Origin: Acidobacteriota bacterium | GTDB lineage: Bacteria > Acidobacteriota > Vicinamibacteria > Vicinamibacterales > JAKQTR01 | Direction: 5' to 3' | Assembly (NCBI GenBank): GCA_026393755.1 | Contig: JAPKZO010000006.1 | Location: 124,001-188,000, forward strand | DNA length: 64,000 nucleotides | Part shown: in pieces, positions 45,187-53,842 of the stretch | How positions within the stretch are numbered: position 1 is the first letter of the stretch | Layout of the letters: every line of letters begins with the position of its first letter | Translations under genes and position numbers: made by a program | The notes under the pieces: generated by a model | The model's database searches: none | What the model saw: only the letters and a program-made list of their open reading frames with translations | Told to the model about the DNA's origin: nothing

Positions 45187-45630
45187 TCATCCCATCCAGC
45201 CGGCAGCGAGGCCCATCAGCAACCGGACGATCACGGTGATGACGAGTGTCATCCCGACGGTCGACCAGAGCCCTTGCGACAGCGCGCTGTTGGCGATCAG
45301 CCCGGGCACCAGATAACCGACGACGCGGAGGTCGGCGGGCAGAGGTCCGGCGGAACCGATCCACGCGGTGGCCAGGCCGTGGAACACGAACCCGGTGAGC
45401 ACCGTGACGCCGAATCGCCGCCGGCCGTACAGGATGACCAGCCGCATCCATCCGTAACGCACCACTCCCCAGGTGACCGCGGCGACCGCGAGCGTCGACG
45501 CGATGCGCGCGGGCTCGTTGAGGTGCAGCGCGAGGTAGCCCGGCACGATCAACCCACCCGACGCGAGGCCGAACAGCTCCGTGCAGATCAGGTTGATGGC
45601 GATGCCCAGCGCCAGGGCCAGTTCGACCAT
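45187..45630 (-). CDS. pgsC: Poly-gamma-glutamate biosynthesis protein PgsC-like
   Basis: A 147-residue protein with four to five membrane helices: ELALALGIAINLICTELFGLASGGLIVPGYLALHL, then STLAVAAVTWGVVRYG, LTGFVFHGLATAWI and a C-terminal TLVITVIVRLLMGLAAGWMG. The SGGLIVPGY motif is characteristic of PgsC/CapC. It acts with PgsB at the membrane in gamma-linked polyglutamate synthesis or export. It starts three bases after the pgsB stop. Confidence 0.88.
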   Translation of the reverse strand: MVELALALGIAINLICTELFGLASGGLIVPGYLALHLNEPARIASTLAVAAVTWGVVRYGWMRLVILYGRRRFGVTVLTGFVFHGLATAWIGSAGPLPADLRVVGYLVPGLIANSALSQGLWSTVGMTLVITVIVRLLMGLAAGWMG

Positions 45631-45633
45631 GCC

Positions 45634-46776
45634 TCAAGCCTCCCCAACTGTTGCGCGGAATCGATCGATGTCAAATCCTCTGGTGTTGCCGCAACAGACA
45701 ACCGCCGACGCCGCCGGAAGAGTGACCAGCATGCGGCGGACAGTTTCGGCCAGCCGGCGGGTTGGAATGATCGAGGCGCGCCGCGATCCGAGGCCCCGCT
45801 TCACGCGCCGCCATGTCTGCCAGTCCGGGCGATCGCCTGTCAGCAGCACCACGTCCTCCGGATGGCGCCAGGGGACCGCATCGGCGAATTGCCGCAGCCG
45901 AAACGGACGGTCGGCTCGGTGCTGGAACACGAAGAGATGAGGGGTCGTACGCCGCCCAAGGATGGCGTCGAGCGAATCGGGGTCGTTGGCCGCCGTCGCA
46001 TCAACGACGGTCCTGTCGCGTGTCCCGACGTGCACCAGCGCGGTCGTCACTGCTCCCGGATCGGGGCGGGCCCGTTTCATCCCGCGCAGCGCCACCTCGT
46101 CGCTGATGCCGAGCTCGCGCGTCACGGCGATTGCGGTTGACACATTTGCGCGCATCCAGCCGGGTTCAGCCGACGAGTCCGGCTGGGGGACGCTCTGCCA
46201 CGCTCGCACCACGCGGGCGCCGTTGCTGGCGGCGATCCGTTCGAGGATGTCCGCGCCGGCCGGGTCCCCAATCACGAGCACCCCGCGGCGGGGGACGGTG
46301 CCGCCGAGCGCGGACGCGACGTCCTCGATCGTTGTGCCCATCACGTTGCCGTGATCGTGACGGACGTTGGTGATCACCCCAATCGAGGAACGGACCATCT
46401 CGTGCTCGGAGACGCGTTGGAGCTCCGGGTCGATCGCCATGCACTCGACCGCAACGGCCTGGGCCCCGATTCTCGAGGCGCGCCGCAGCACCCAGAGTTG
46501 CTCGCGAATGCTGGGCGGTGACCGGCGCTCGATGGGTTCTTCGGTCCCGTCGGGGAGGATGAGCCGCGCCTCGGTCCCCGTGGTCTTGGCCAGCGTCGCG
46601 ATGCCGGCCTCCCGCAGGGCAGCTGCCACAAGGCGCGTCACGGCGGACTTACCGCGTGTGCCGTTGACGTGAATCCTGAGAGGCACCCGCGTGTGGGCGC
46701 GATCCCGTCGCCAGCGCTCGACGGCGCCGAGCACCAACAGCGACGTCAGCAGCGCCGCCGCCCAGATCGTCACCAT
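45634..46776 (-). CDS. pgsB: Poly-gamma-glutamate synthase PgsB/CapB-like
   Basis: A 380-residue amide ligase. After one membrane helix (TIWAAALLTSLLVLGAV) comes the Mur-ligase-like nucleotide motif HVNGTRGKSAVTR (Gly39-Lys43-Ser44). VAVECMAIDPELQ, GVITNVRHDHGNVMGTT and VVDATAANDPDSL are further ligase-core blocks. It polymerises glutamate through gamma bonds in an ATP-dependent way. ATG 46776 was chosen; no strong ribosome site is visible. PgsA, the usual third export component, is not in this cluster. An SDR gene lies 49 bases upstream. Confidence 0.9.
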   Translation of the reverse strand: MVTIWAAALLTSLLVLGAVERWRRDRAHTRVPLRIHVNGTRGKSAVTRLVAAALREAGIATLAKTTGTEARLILPDGTEEPIERRSPPSIREQLWVLRRASRIGAQAVAVECMAIDPELQRVSEHEMVRSSIGVITNVRHDHGNVMGTTIEDVASALGGTVPRRGVLVIGDPAGADILERIAASNGARVVRAWQSVPQPDSSAEPGWMRANVSTAIAVTRELGISDEVALRGMKRARPDPGAVTTALVHVGTRDRTVVDATAANDPDSLDAILGRRTTPHLFVFQHRADRPFRLRQFADAVPWRHPEDVVLLTGDRPDWQTWRRVKRGLGSRRASIIPTRRLAETVRRMLVTLPAASAVVCCGNTRGFDIDRFRATVGEA

Positions 46777-46825
46777 CGGTACCAGAATCCTGGACGCACG
46801 GCGTGGCCAGCCCGAGCGTTCATCG

Positions 46826-47635
46826 TCACGTCCGTCTGAACTTCCTGGCCACGCGTTTGAGCACACGCATGGTGATCCACCGCGGCATGATGCGCGTGAT
46901 GACCGCGATCGACCGGTTCACGCGGCCGGTGATGCAGACGATGTCGCCGCGCATGACTGCGGCATATCCCTGTCGCGCCACCGTATCGGCGTCCATCCAC
47001 ATGAAGGCGGGAAGCTGGCTGACCTGCGGGCGCATGCCGTTGACGTCGTGGAACTCGCTGTAGGTGAATCCCGGGCACAGCGCCGTCACGTGCACGTCGT
47101 AGCGGATCGCTTCGAGCGCCAGCGACTGCGAGAACGCGATCAGCATCGCTTTCGATGCGGCGTAGAGCGTGTGGCCGGCCGAAGCCGGCACCAGGCCCGC
47201 GAGCGAAGCCACGTTGATGATGCGTCCGTACCGTCTGGCCATCATGCCGGGCAGAAAGCGGTGCGTCAGGTCGGCGACGGCCGTTACCATGACCTGCAGA
47301 AAATCGCGATGCTGGTCCCAGGTGGAGTCGAGAAAGCTGCCGGCCAGCCCGTAGCCGGCGTTGTTCACGAGTATATCGATCGTGATGCCGGCGTTGGCGA
47401 TCTCTCGTTCGATGGCCGCCGGCGCCGACGGGTCGGCGAGATCAGCCGCCACGACGTGCACACGCCTCCCGTACTTGGCGGAGATGGTTCCGGCAAGCTC
47501 AGCGAGCCGGTCGCCTCGGCGGGCGGTCAGCACCAGATCACAGCCATGTTCCGCAAACACGTGGGCAAAGGCCATCCCGATGCCGGCCGATGCGCCGGTG
47601 ATCAGGGCGGTCCGCCGGACCGGAGAATCATCCAT
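46826..47635 (-). CDS. Short-chain dehydrogenase/reductase
   Basis: A 269-residue SDR with cofactor motif TGASAGIGMAF, NNAGYG, catalytic SLAGLVPASAGHTLYAASKA (Ser, Tyr and Lys) and CPGFTYSEFH. The C-terminal 60 residues are basic. Arg in the TARRGDRL stretch suggests NADP(H). The minus-strand TATACT box ends six bases before its ATG, so the transcript may have no leader. It may head the Pgs operon. Confidence 0.93.
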   Translation of the reverse strand: MDDSPVRRTALITGASAGIGMAFAHVFAEHGCDLVLTARRGDRLAELAGTISAKYGRRVHVVAADLADPSAPAAIEREIANAGITIDILVNNAGYGLAGSFLDSTWDQHRDFLQVMVTAVADLTHRFLPGMMARRYGRIINVASLAGLVPASAGHTLYAASKAMLIAFSQSLALEAIRYDVHVTALCPGFTYSEFHDVNGMRPQVSQLPAFMWMDADTVARQGYAAVMRGDIVCITGRVNRSIAVITRIMPRWITMRVLKRVARKFRRT

Positions 47636-47641
47636 CCCCTC

Positions 47642-47742
47642 AGTATACAGACGGGGTCGGGCCGATTTTCACGTTCTGCCACACAAGAGGAGTCAATGGA
47701 TGAACGTGAAAATAGGTCCGACCCCATTTCGCGGCGTATACT
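47642..47742. promoter_or_regulatory. Bidirectional promoter region built on a long inverted repeat
   Basis: Twenty-four-base arms at 47653-47676 and 47702-47725 are inverted copies with two differences (GGGGTCGG.CC.ATTTTCACGTTC), separated by 25 bases. Outside them lie AGTATAC (47642-47648) and GTATACT (47736-47742). Each outer box reads TATACT toward its own gene and ends exactly six bases before the ATG of SDR (47635) or typA (47749), the spacing of a leaderless transcript. No good -35 boxes are seen. The inner arms look like a mobile palindromic element. Confidence 0.5.
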
Positions 47743-47748
47743 GGAGAG

Positions 47749-49587
47749 ATGCCCAATCCCGAAACAGCGCGTCCGACGGTCGCCAATCCCAGCCGGCGCA
47801 ACGTCGCCATCATCGCGCACGTCGATCACGGCAAGACCACGCTGGTGGACGCGCTGCTGTTCCAGAGCGGAACGTTCCGCGCCAACGAGCGCGTGGCTGA
47901 ACGTGCGATGGACAACACCGACATCGAGCGCGAGCGCGGGATTACGATCCTCGCCAAGAACACCGCGCTCCACTACGCCGACATTCTGGTGAACATCGTC
48001 GACACGCCGGGTCACGCCGATTTCGGGGGGGAGGTCGAGCGGACGCTTTCGATGGTGGACGGCGTGCTCCTGCTCGTCGATGCGTCGGAAGGGCCGTTGC
48101 CGCAGACGCGGTACGTGCTGCGCAAGGCGCTCGAGCGGCGGCTGACGCCCATCGTCGTCATCAACAAGATCGATCGTCAGGACGCGCGCTCTCAGGAAGT
48201 GCTGAACGAGGTCTACGACCTGTTCATCGATCTGGATGCGACCGAGGCGCAGCTGGACTTTCCCGTCTTGTACACGAACGCCAGAACCGGCACCGCGACG
48301 GCCGACATCGCAACACCCGGCACCGACCTCCGGCCGCTGTTCGACGCCATCGTGGCGCACGTGCCGCCGCCGGTCGGCGACGCGGACGCGCCGCTGCAGC
48401 TGTTTGTCGCCAATCTCGATGCCAGCGATTACATCGGCCGCATTGCCATCGGGCGGATCTTCAACGGTCGCGTGACGATCGGCGACACCGTGGCGGTCAG
48501 CAAGTTGAACGGCGTCCTGCAACTGACGAAGGTGACCAAGCTGTACGCCTTCGACGGACTGAAACGCGTCGAGATCCAGACAGCCGCCGCCGGCGACATC
48601 GTCTGTCTTGCGGGCATCGCCGACATCACCATCGGCGAGACCATCACCGATGCGGAGCGGCCCGACCCGCTTCCGCCGCTGGCGATCGACGAACCGACGG
48701 TCTCGATGGTCTTCGGCGTCAATACGTCGCCGATGGCCGGACGCGACGGGCAGTTCGTCACGTCGCGCCAGGTCCGTGATCGTCTGAACAAGGAACTGCT
48801 GGGCAACGTGTCGATCCGCGTCGAGGATGCCGAATCGCCGGAGCAGGCGAAAGTCATCGGGCGCGGTGAACTGCAGTTGTCGATTCTGATTGAGATGATG
48901 CGGCGCGAAGGCTACGAGTTGCAGGTGTCGCGCCCGGAGATCGTGACCAAGGAAGAGAACGGCAAGGTCGTCGAGCCGGTCGAAGACCTCATCATCGACG
49001 TGCCGGAAGAGTACCAGGGCGTGGTCATTGCCCAACTCGGCGGCCGCCGAGGCACGATGACCAGGATGGTGAATCACGGGAGCGGCCGCGTCCGCATGGA
49101 CTTCGAGATTCCCACCCGCGGCCTGATTGGATTCCGCTCGCAGTTCATGACCGATACGCGCGGCACGGGCATCCTGAACCACCTGTTCCACGGCTGGCGG
49201 CCGTGGTATGGCCCCATCCCTGCGCGGCAGACCGGCGCGCTGGTGTCCGATCGGGCCGGCCAGGCCACCTCCTACGCCATCTACAATCTGCAGCAACGCG
49301 GCGAGATCTTCATCGAGCCGGCGACCCCGGTCTACGAAGGCATGGTGATCGGCGAAAACGCCCGCTCCAACGATCTCGACGTCAATGTCACCAAAGAAAA
49401 GAAGCAGACCAACATGCGGGCGTCAACCGCGGACGAGGCCATCCGGCTGGTGCCGCCCCGCGTCCTCGGCCTGGAGCAGGCCATCGAGTTCATCAACGAC
49501 GACGAACTGGTTGAAGTGACGCCGAAGTCCATCCGCGTGCGCAAGCGGATCCTGGCGGCCAACATGCGTCCCAAGATCAGGTCTTGA
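47749..49587 (+). CDS. typA: Ribosome-associated GTPase TypA/BipA
   Basis: A 612-residue translational GTPase with G1 [11 protein letters not shown]2 region ERERGITI, G3 [12 protein letters not shown]4 NKIDR, then EF-G-like domains: [28 protein letters not shown] and [23 protein letters not shown]. The C-terminus carries [10 protein letters not shown] and the basic tail. It aids ribosome assembly or function under stress. The first 16 residues are an extra extension compared with common TypA. GGAGAG abuts the ATG, again suggesting unusual initiation. Its last 11 bases overlap the convergent glycosyltransferase gene. Confidence 0.96.
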   Translation: MPNPETARPTVANPSRRNVAIIAHVDHGKTTLVDALLFQSGTFRANERVAERAMDNTDIERERGITILAKNTALHYADILVNIVDTPGHADFGGEVERTLSMVDGVLLLVDASEGPLPQTRYVLRKALERRLTPIVVINKIDRQDARSQEVLNEVYDLFIDLDATEAQLDFPVLYTNARTGTATADIATPGTDLRPLFDAIVAHVPPPVGDADAPLQLFVANLDASDYIGRIAIGRIFNGRVTIGDTVAVSKLNGVLQLTKVTKLYAFDGLKRVEIQTAAAGDIVCLAGIADITIGETITDAERPDPLPPLAIDEPTVSMVFGVNTSPMAGRDGQFVTSRQVRDRLNKELLGNVSIRVEDAESPEQAKVIGRGELQLSILIEMMRREGYELQVSRPEIVTKEENGKVVEPVEDLIIDVPEEYQGVVIAQLGGRRGTMTRMVNHGSGRVRMDFEIPTRGLIGFRSQFMTDTRGTGILNHLFHGWRPWYGPIPARQTGALVSDRAGQATSYAIYNLQQRGEIFIEPATPVYEGMVIGENARSNDLDVNVTKEKKQTNMRASTADEAIRLVPPRVLGLEQAIEFINDDELVEVTPKSIRVRKRILAANMRPKIRS

Positions 49588-50803
49588 CGACCAGGAACGG
49601 GCCAACGGAGCTCGCGAAGAGAATCGACAGCCAGGGAATCCACCACAGCTGGTAGTTTCCATGGTCGACCGGGCCAAGCAGCGTGGTCCCCATCGTGACG
49701 ACGACGATGAGCAGGGCTCGCCCGCGAAGATCCGGCTTCGCCCCCCACCTGACCAACGCGACCGAGCTGAACAACGCGGCCAGTCCGACCGTGGCGGCCG
49801 TCCGCCACCAGTTCGGATGTTCGAAGAGCCAGCTGGTGGAATCCGCCGGACGCGAGAGGTTGAAGAGCAGCACATTACTGATCAGATCGCCGGGCGCCCA
49901 CAGCAGGTACGCCAGCGACGGCAGACAGCCGCAGATGAACCCCGACCAGTAGCGGCGTCCCGGGCCCGGGCGCCAGGGAGGCGCGGCCGGGGCGATGATT
50001 GCCGCAACCGCCGCCGCCGGGACGAGTTTGGCGGACAACGACAGGCCGACCAGCAACCCCGCCAGCCAGGCTCGCCGGTCCGTCACAAGAAATGCCACAA
50101 GGAGCGGCACGACGGCCGCGTAGTCGGTCACGCCGGGAGTGAACATCTGCCGTGGCACCAGTGACAGCCACAGATAGAGGATCAGGCCGAACGACGCCGC
50201 CAGCGAACCTGCCAGGATGCGAGCCGCCGCGAAGATCAGGACGGCCGTCGCAATGTGCAGGCAGGCGTTGATGACAATCACCCCCCGCGCGCTGTCCAGC
50301 AACGCCGCGGGCGCGAACGCCACCGCCATCATCGGCAGGTACTTGAAACCGTCGTAGTTCCTGCCCTGTTCGGCGCTCTCCGCGCGCGGATCCACCGGAG
50401 TCGAATACGGATTGCGGCCGGACGCCATCACCCGCGCGGCGGCCATGGTCGTCAGCGGAATGTCATTCAAGTGCGGGGCTTTGAACCGCGTGACGCCGAG
50501 TTCCACCTGGGTTCGCAGCGCGGGCAGACACGCGGCGCCCACGAGGATCGCCGCAACGAGGCCGATCGCCGGTCGGGTCGATCCTGTTCGCCGGCGTGTG
50601 CGTCCCGCGATCGCGGCAAAGGTCATCGTGAGGACCAGGAGCGCCACGGTCACGAGCGCGCGACGGTCGCCGGCGCCCCAGCTGGCATCCTCGATGACGG
50701 AGATGAGGAACCAGGTTCCAACGAGCATCGCGATCGCGAACACCCAGGAGGCGACTCTGACGGCACGCCTCGCCACAACAGCTTGTCCAACTCCTGGTCC
50801 CAT
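49577..50803 (-). CDS. Polytopic glycosyltransferase, GT87/DUF2029-like
   Basis: A 408-residue membrane protein with about ten helices. [12 protein letters not shown] and [21 protein letters not shown] correspond to the NPY and Y.P motifs of DUF2029/GT87 mannosyltransferases, which use polyprenyl-linked sugar donors. Other segments: [36 protein letters not shown] and [21 protein letters not shown] 50803 starts just before the first helix. The longer upstream frame overlaps the divergent gene's promoter. Its donor and product are unknown. Confidence 0.8.
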   Translation of the reverse strand: MGPGVGQAVVARRAVRVASWVFAIAMLVGTWFLISVIEDASWGAGDRRALVTVALLVLTMTFAAIAGRTRRRTGSTRPAIGLVAAILVGAACLPALRTQVELGVTRFKAPHLNDIPLTTMAAARVMASGRNPYSTPVDPRAESAEQGRNYDGFKYLPMMAVAFAPAALLDSARGVIVINACLHIATAVLIFAAARILAGSLAASFGLILYLWLSLVPRQMFTPGVTDYAAVVPLLVAFLVTDRRAWLAGLLVGLSLSAKLVPAAAVAAIIAPAAPPWRPGPGRRYWSGFICGCLPSLAYLLWAPGDLISNVLLFNLSRPADSTSWLFEHPNWWRTAATVGLAALFSSVALVRWGAKPDLRGRALLIVVVTMGTTLLGPVDHGNYQLWWIPWLSILFASSVGPFLVVKT

Positions 50804-50835
50804 CGGCGGCCATTGTGTGGTGAACGTCCCCGCCC

Positions 50836-50866
50836 TTGTCAAGCCGCACCGACAGCAAGCTATACT
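50836..50866 (+). promoter_or_regulatory. Probable sigma-70 promoter for the PIG-V-like gene
   Basis: TTGTCA (50836-50841) and TATACT (50861-50866) match -35 and -10 boxes well, but the spacing is 19 bases, longer than the optimum. About 55 bases precede the start at 50922. Confidence 0.45.
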
Positions 50867-50921
50867 CTGTAAGCTTCGCGACAGCTCGCGTGGCCACCAC
50901 TGAAAGGCGCATCGTTCGAGC

Positions 50922-52448
50922 ATGAGGGCCGTAGCCGAAGACCGCATAAACGCACCCGTGCCGTGGTGGGCCACGTGTCTGGACCTGCTCACCGTCGCGC
51001 TGTGCGTGGTCGGCGTCATGTTGGCGACCAGCGGCGGCCTCCGCTTCCGGCTGGGCCCCGCGATCGTGTCGATACGATCGCCATGGCGCCTCTTCTTGTG
51101 GGCCGCCGGCGTCGCGGTGCTTCGCCACCTGTTGTTTCGCAAACAGCCGTTGCCAGTCCTGATCTGGACGGCGATTCGCCGCGCCGCGCACTCGGCTTTC
51201 CAATGGCGGCCTCCGAACCCGCGGACTCTGTGGGTTCGGTTCGTCGGTCTCAGCCGTTCATCCGCGGTGAGGGGAGCCGTTTTCCCCTTCGTCGCGAGCC
51301 GGGGCGCCGTCCTGCTGGCCGGCTACCTGGCGGTGGTTGCCATCGGCTATCCAATCGATCGCGAACGGCCGCGCCTCGCGTCGAACGAGGCCGTCAACGT
51401 GATGGCGAAATGGGACGCCGAGTGGTACCTCGGAATCGCGTCCGAAGGGTATCAGTGGGATGGAACGCTGCGTCATCAAATGCGGTTCGCGTTCTTTCCG
51501 GGATACCCGATGGCGTCTCGGGCGGTCGGCTGGGCGGTCGGCGACGTCGCGACCGGTGCCGCGCTCGTCTCGCTGGCATCGTTCTTCGGCGCGCTCGTCT
51601 ACCTGTTCCGCCTGGCCCGCGAGGAACTCGGCGCCGAGCAGGCTGAAACTGCGCTGCTGCTGCTGGCCTTCTCGCCCTTCGCCGTGTTCTACAGCGCCAT
51701 CTACACCGAGTCGCTGTACCTGCTTGCGACGGTCGGCGCGTTCTATCACTTCCGCCGATCTGAGTGGGCCAAATCGTCGGCGTGGGGTCTGGTGGCAGGG
51801 CTGACGAGGCCAAACGGGTTTCTGCTGACGGCGATCCTCCTGACTTCTGCGGCCCTCAGTGCATTCAAAGCGCGGCGCGCGTCCCGCGCTTTGGGCGCCG
51901 CCCCGGCACCACCGGCGCGTCTGGAACTCCAGCCTCGCGCGTGGGCGCCACCCGCAGCCGGCGTGCTCGCGGCATTGATGCCCCTTGCCGGGATGGGCGC
52001 GTACTCGGCGTTCGCGTACTCCCTGACCGGAGATCCATTGACGTGGCTTCGGCTCCACGAGATGTGGGGACGGGGAAAGACGGGCGTGTGGGACCTATTG
52101 GTGACGCACTATGACTGGGTCACCCAGTTCGGCCTGCAGGGGTACGTGACGTCCATGCCGATCGACTTCATCAACACCGTCGCCGCGCTCCTCGCGCTGG
52201 CGGCGGTCTGGCCCGTCGCCCGGAAGCTGGGAGTGGTCTACGGCGTATTCATTCTCGTCAACGTTGCCGCGCCACTGTCGTCGGGCACGACGTTATCGCT
52301 GGCGCGACTGACCTCGACCTTGTTTCCGGTGTTCCTCTGGCTCGCCACCCTGATCCCCGCGAAGCATCGATCGTCGTGGATTGCGGCATTCGCCGTGCTT
52401 CAGGGTTTTTCGGCGGTGATGTTCTACACGTGGCGCCGGCTCTATTGA
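50922..52448 (+). CDS. PIG-V-like membrane mannosyltransferase family protein
   Basis: A 508-residue protein with about nine to ten helices. KWDAEWYLGIASEGYQWDG near 165 and FFPGYPMASRAVG match the WD/WY..IA..GY and FPLYP-like motifs of PIG-V/GPI-mannosyltransferase-2-like glycosyltransferases. LAFSPFAVFYSAIYTESLYL and GLTRPNGFLL are further typical blocks. A proline/alanine-rich loop occurs near 325. It begins a set of two glycosyltransferase-like genes on this strand. Lipid-linked sugar transfer outside the membrane is inferred. Confidence 0.8.
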   Translation: MRAVAEDRINAPVPWWATCLDLLTVALCVVGVMLATSGGLRFRLGPAIVSIRSPWRLFLWAAGVAVLRHLLFRKQPLPVLIWTAIRRAAHSAFQWRPPNPRTLWVRFVGLSRSSAVRGAVFPFVASRGAVLLAGYLAVVAIGYPIDRERPRLASNEAVNVMAKWDAEWYLGIASEGYQWDGTLRHQMRFAFFPGYPMASRAVGWAVGDVATGAALVSLASFFGALVYLFRLAREELGAEQAETALLLLAFSPFAVFYSAIYTESLYLLATVGAFYHFRRSEWAKSSAWGLVAGLTRPNGFLLTAILLTSAALSAFKARRASRALGAAPAPPARLELQPRAWAPPAAGVLAALMPLAGMGAYSAFAYSLTGDPLTWLRLHEMWGRGKTGVWDLLVTHYDWVTQFGLQGYVTSMPIDFINTVAALLALAAVWPVARKLGVVYGVFILVNVAAPLSSGTTLSLARLTSTLFPVFLWLATLIPAKHRSSWIAAFAVLQGFSAVMFYTWRRLY

Positions 52449-52518
52449 AGGGGCAGCACAGATTACCCATCAGGTCTCCGCGCTTCGGCGCTGGCTCGGA
52501 TCTTCGGCAGGCCTCACG

Positions 52519-53820
52519 GTGGCCGCAGCCTTTGCCGTTTCCCGGGCCGGACTCCTGTTCTGGTATGCTCCGCATCCCAGCGATATTCGCATCTACTTCG
52601 GCTGGATCGTGCAGGCGGCTGCCGGGCGGACGGCGTTCGTGGACTTTCCGATCGAGTACCCGCCGTTGGCCTGGTGGGTGATGCAGGTGCCGGGGACCGT
52701 TGATCGGCTGGCCTATTACTTCCGCTTTCGTGCGCTCATGGCGACAGCCGACATCGTGTCGTTTGCGCTCCTCGCCTGGATCGTGTCGAGAAGGCGGCCA
52801 TCGCTTCTGACGCCCTTCGCGTGCCTCTACATCGGCGTCACACTGATCCTCGCACATGAGCTGTACGACAGGCTGGATATGGGCGTGCTGCTCTTCGCGG
52901 CGACGGCGCTGGCGGCCTGGCTCGTGGCCCGTCCCGGGAACGAGGTCGTCGGCACGTCCGAGGTGGCACGGGCTCAGGGTGCGGCGGACACCTCGAACCA
53001 CGAAGGTCTGAATGTTCGGAAGGCCACGAGTCCGGACGCGAGCTGGTGGCTTGCGGGTGCGTACGTGGCCATCGGACTGGGAACCGCCTACAAGCTGTTC
53101 CCGGCAGTCGTGGCGCCCCTCTTCGTGATGAGCGAACTGCTCACGCGCACCCGATTCCGATCGGTCGTCCTGCGCGTCGCACTGTTCCTGGCCGTGGCCG
53201 TTGGGCCGGCGGCCCTGGTCTACTGGCGCGTCGGCAGCCCCGCATTCACGTTCCTCGGCTACCACGGCGCCCGGGGCCTCGAGATTGGGTCGACATGGGC
53301 AAGCGTCATGTGGCTGCTCTCGCTGGCGGGTTACCCAGCCGGCGTCGTGATCCGTTTCGGCTCGTGGGAGCTTGCCGGTGAGGCGGAAGCCGCGGTCATG
53401 GGGGCGGCATCGCTGTCCATGGTTCTCGTGCCGTTCCTGTTCGCCGCGTGGGCGCTCGTGCTCCGCGGGCGCTTCGATGGAGAACGATCGTATGCACAGG
53501 CGACCCTGGCGCTGGCCGGCGTCGTGGTCGTGTCCAAGGTCTTCTCGCCTCAGTTCCTGCTCTGGGCCATTCCAGTGATGGCGCTCGCCGCGGTGGAAGC
53601 CTGCGCCACGACGCGCCGCTTCTTCGCCGTGGGTGCGTGGCTCCTGGTCTGTGCGGCTCTGACGCTGCTGGTCTACGAGGGAGGCGGGAGTGCGGAGCTC
53701 AACATCATGAGCACGTGGGTCATGGTTGCGTTGCTCGCGCGAAACGTGATGTACGTCTCGCTGTGGGTCTGCCTGGTGGGCGCGCTCGTCAAGCGTGACT
53801 GGGGCCGGCGCCCCGCGTAA
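52519..53820 (+). CDS. Polytopic glycosyltransferase-like protein (DUF2029/GT87-type)
   Basis: A 433-residue multi-helix protein starting at GTG 52519. SDIRIYFGWIVQAAAGRTAFVDFPIEYPPLAWWVM shows the D...Y and EYPPL motifs of GT-C glycosyltransferases. GLGTAYKLFPAVVAPLFV and SPQFLLWAIPV are also typical. A non-membrane loop near 135-175 is charged. It follows the PIG-V-like gene by 70 bases. The substrate is unknown, and the start could lie a little further upstream. Confidence 0.75.
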   Translation: MAAAFAVSRAGLLFWYAPHPSDIRIYFGWIVQAAAGRTAFVDFPIEYPPLAWWVMQVPGTVDRLAYYFRFRALMATADIVSFALLAWIVSRRRPSLLTPFACLYIGVTLILAHELYDRLDMGVLLFAATALAAWLVARPGNEVVGTSEVARAQGAADTSNHEGLNVRKATSPDASWWLAGAYVAIGLGTAYKLFPAVVAPLFVMSELLTRTRFRSVVLRVALFLAVAVGPAALVYWRVGSPAFTFLGYHGARGLEIGSTWASVMWLLSLAGYPAGVVIRFGSWELAGEAEAAVMGAASLSMVLVPFLFAAWALVLRGRFDGERSYAQATLALAGVVVVSKVFSPQFLLWAIPVMALAAVEACATTRRFFAVGAWLLVCAALTLLVYEGGGSAELNIMSTWVMVALLARNVMYVSLWVCLVGALVKRDWGRRPA

Positions 53821-53842
53821 TCGTGCCGGTCACCCGCGTCAC

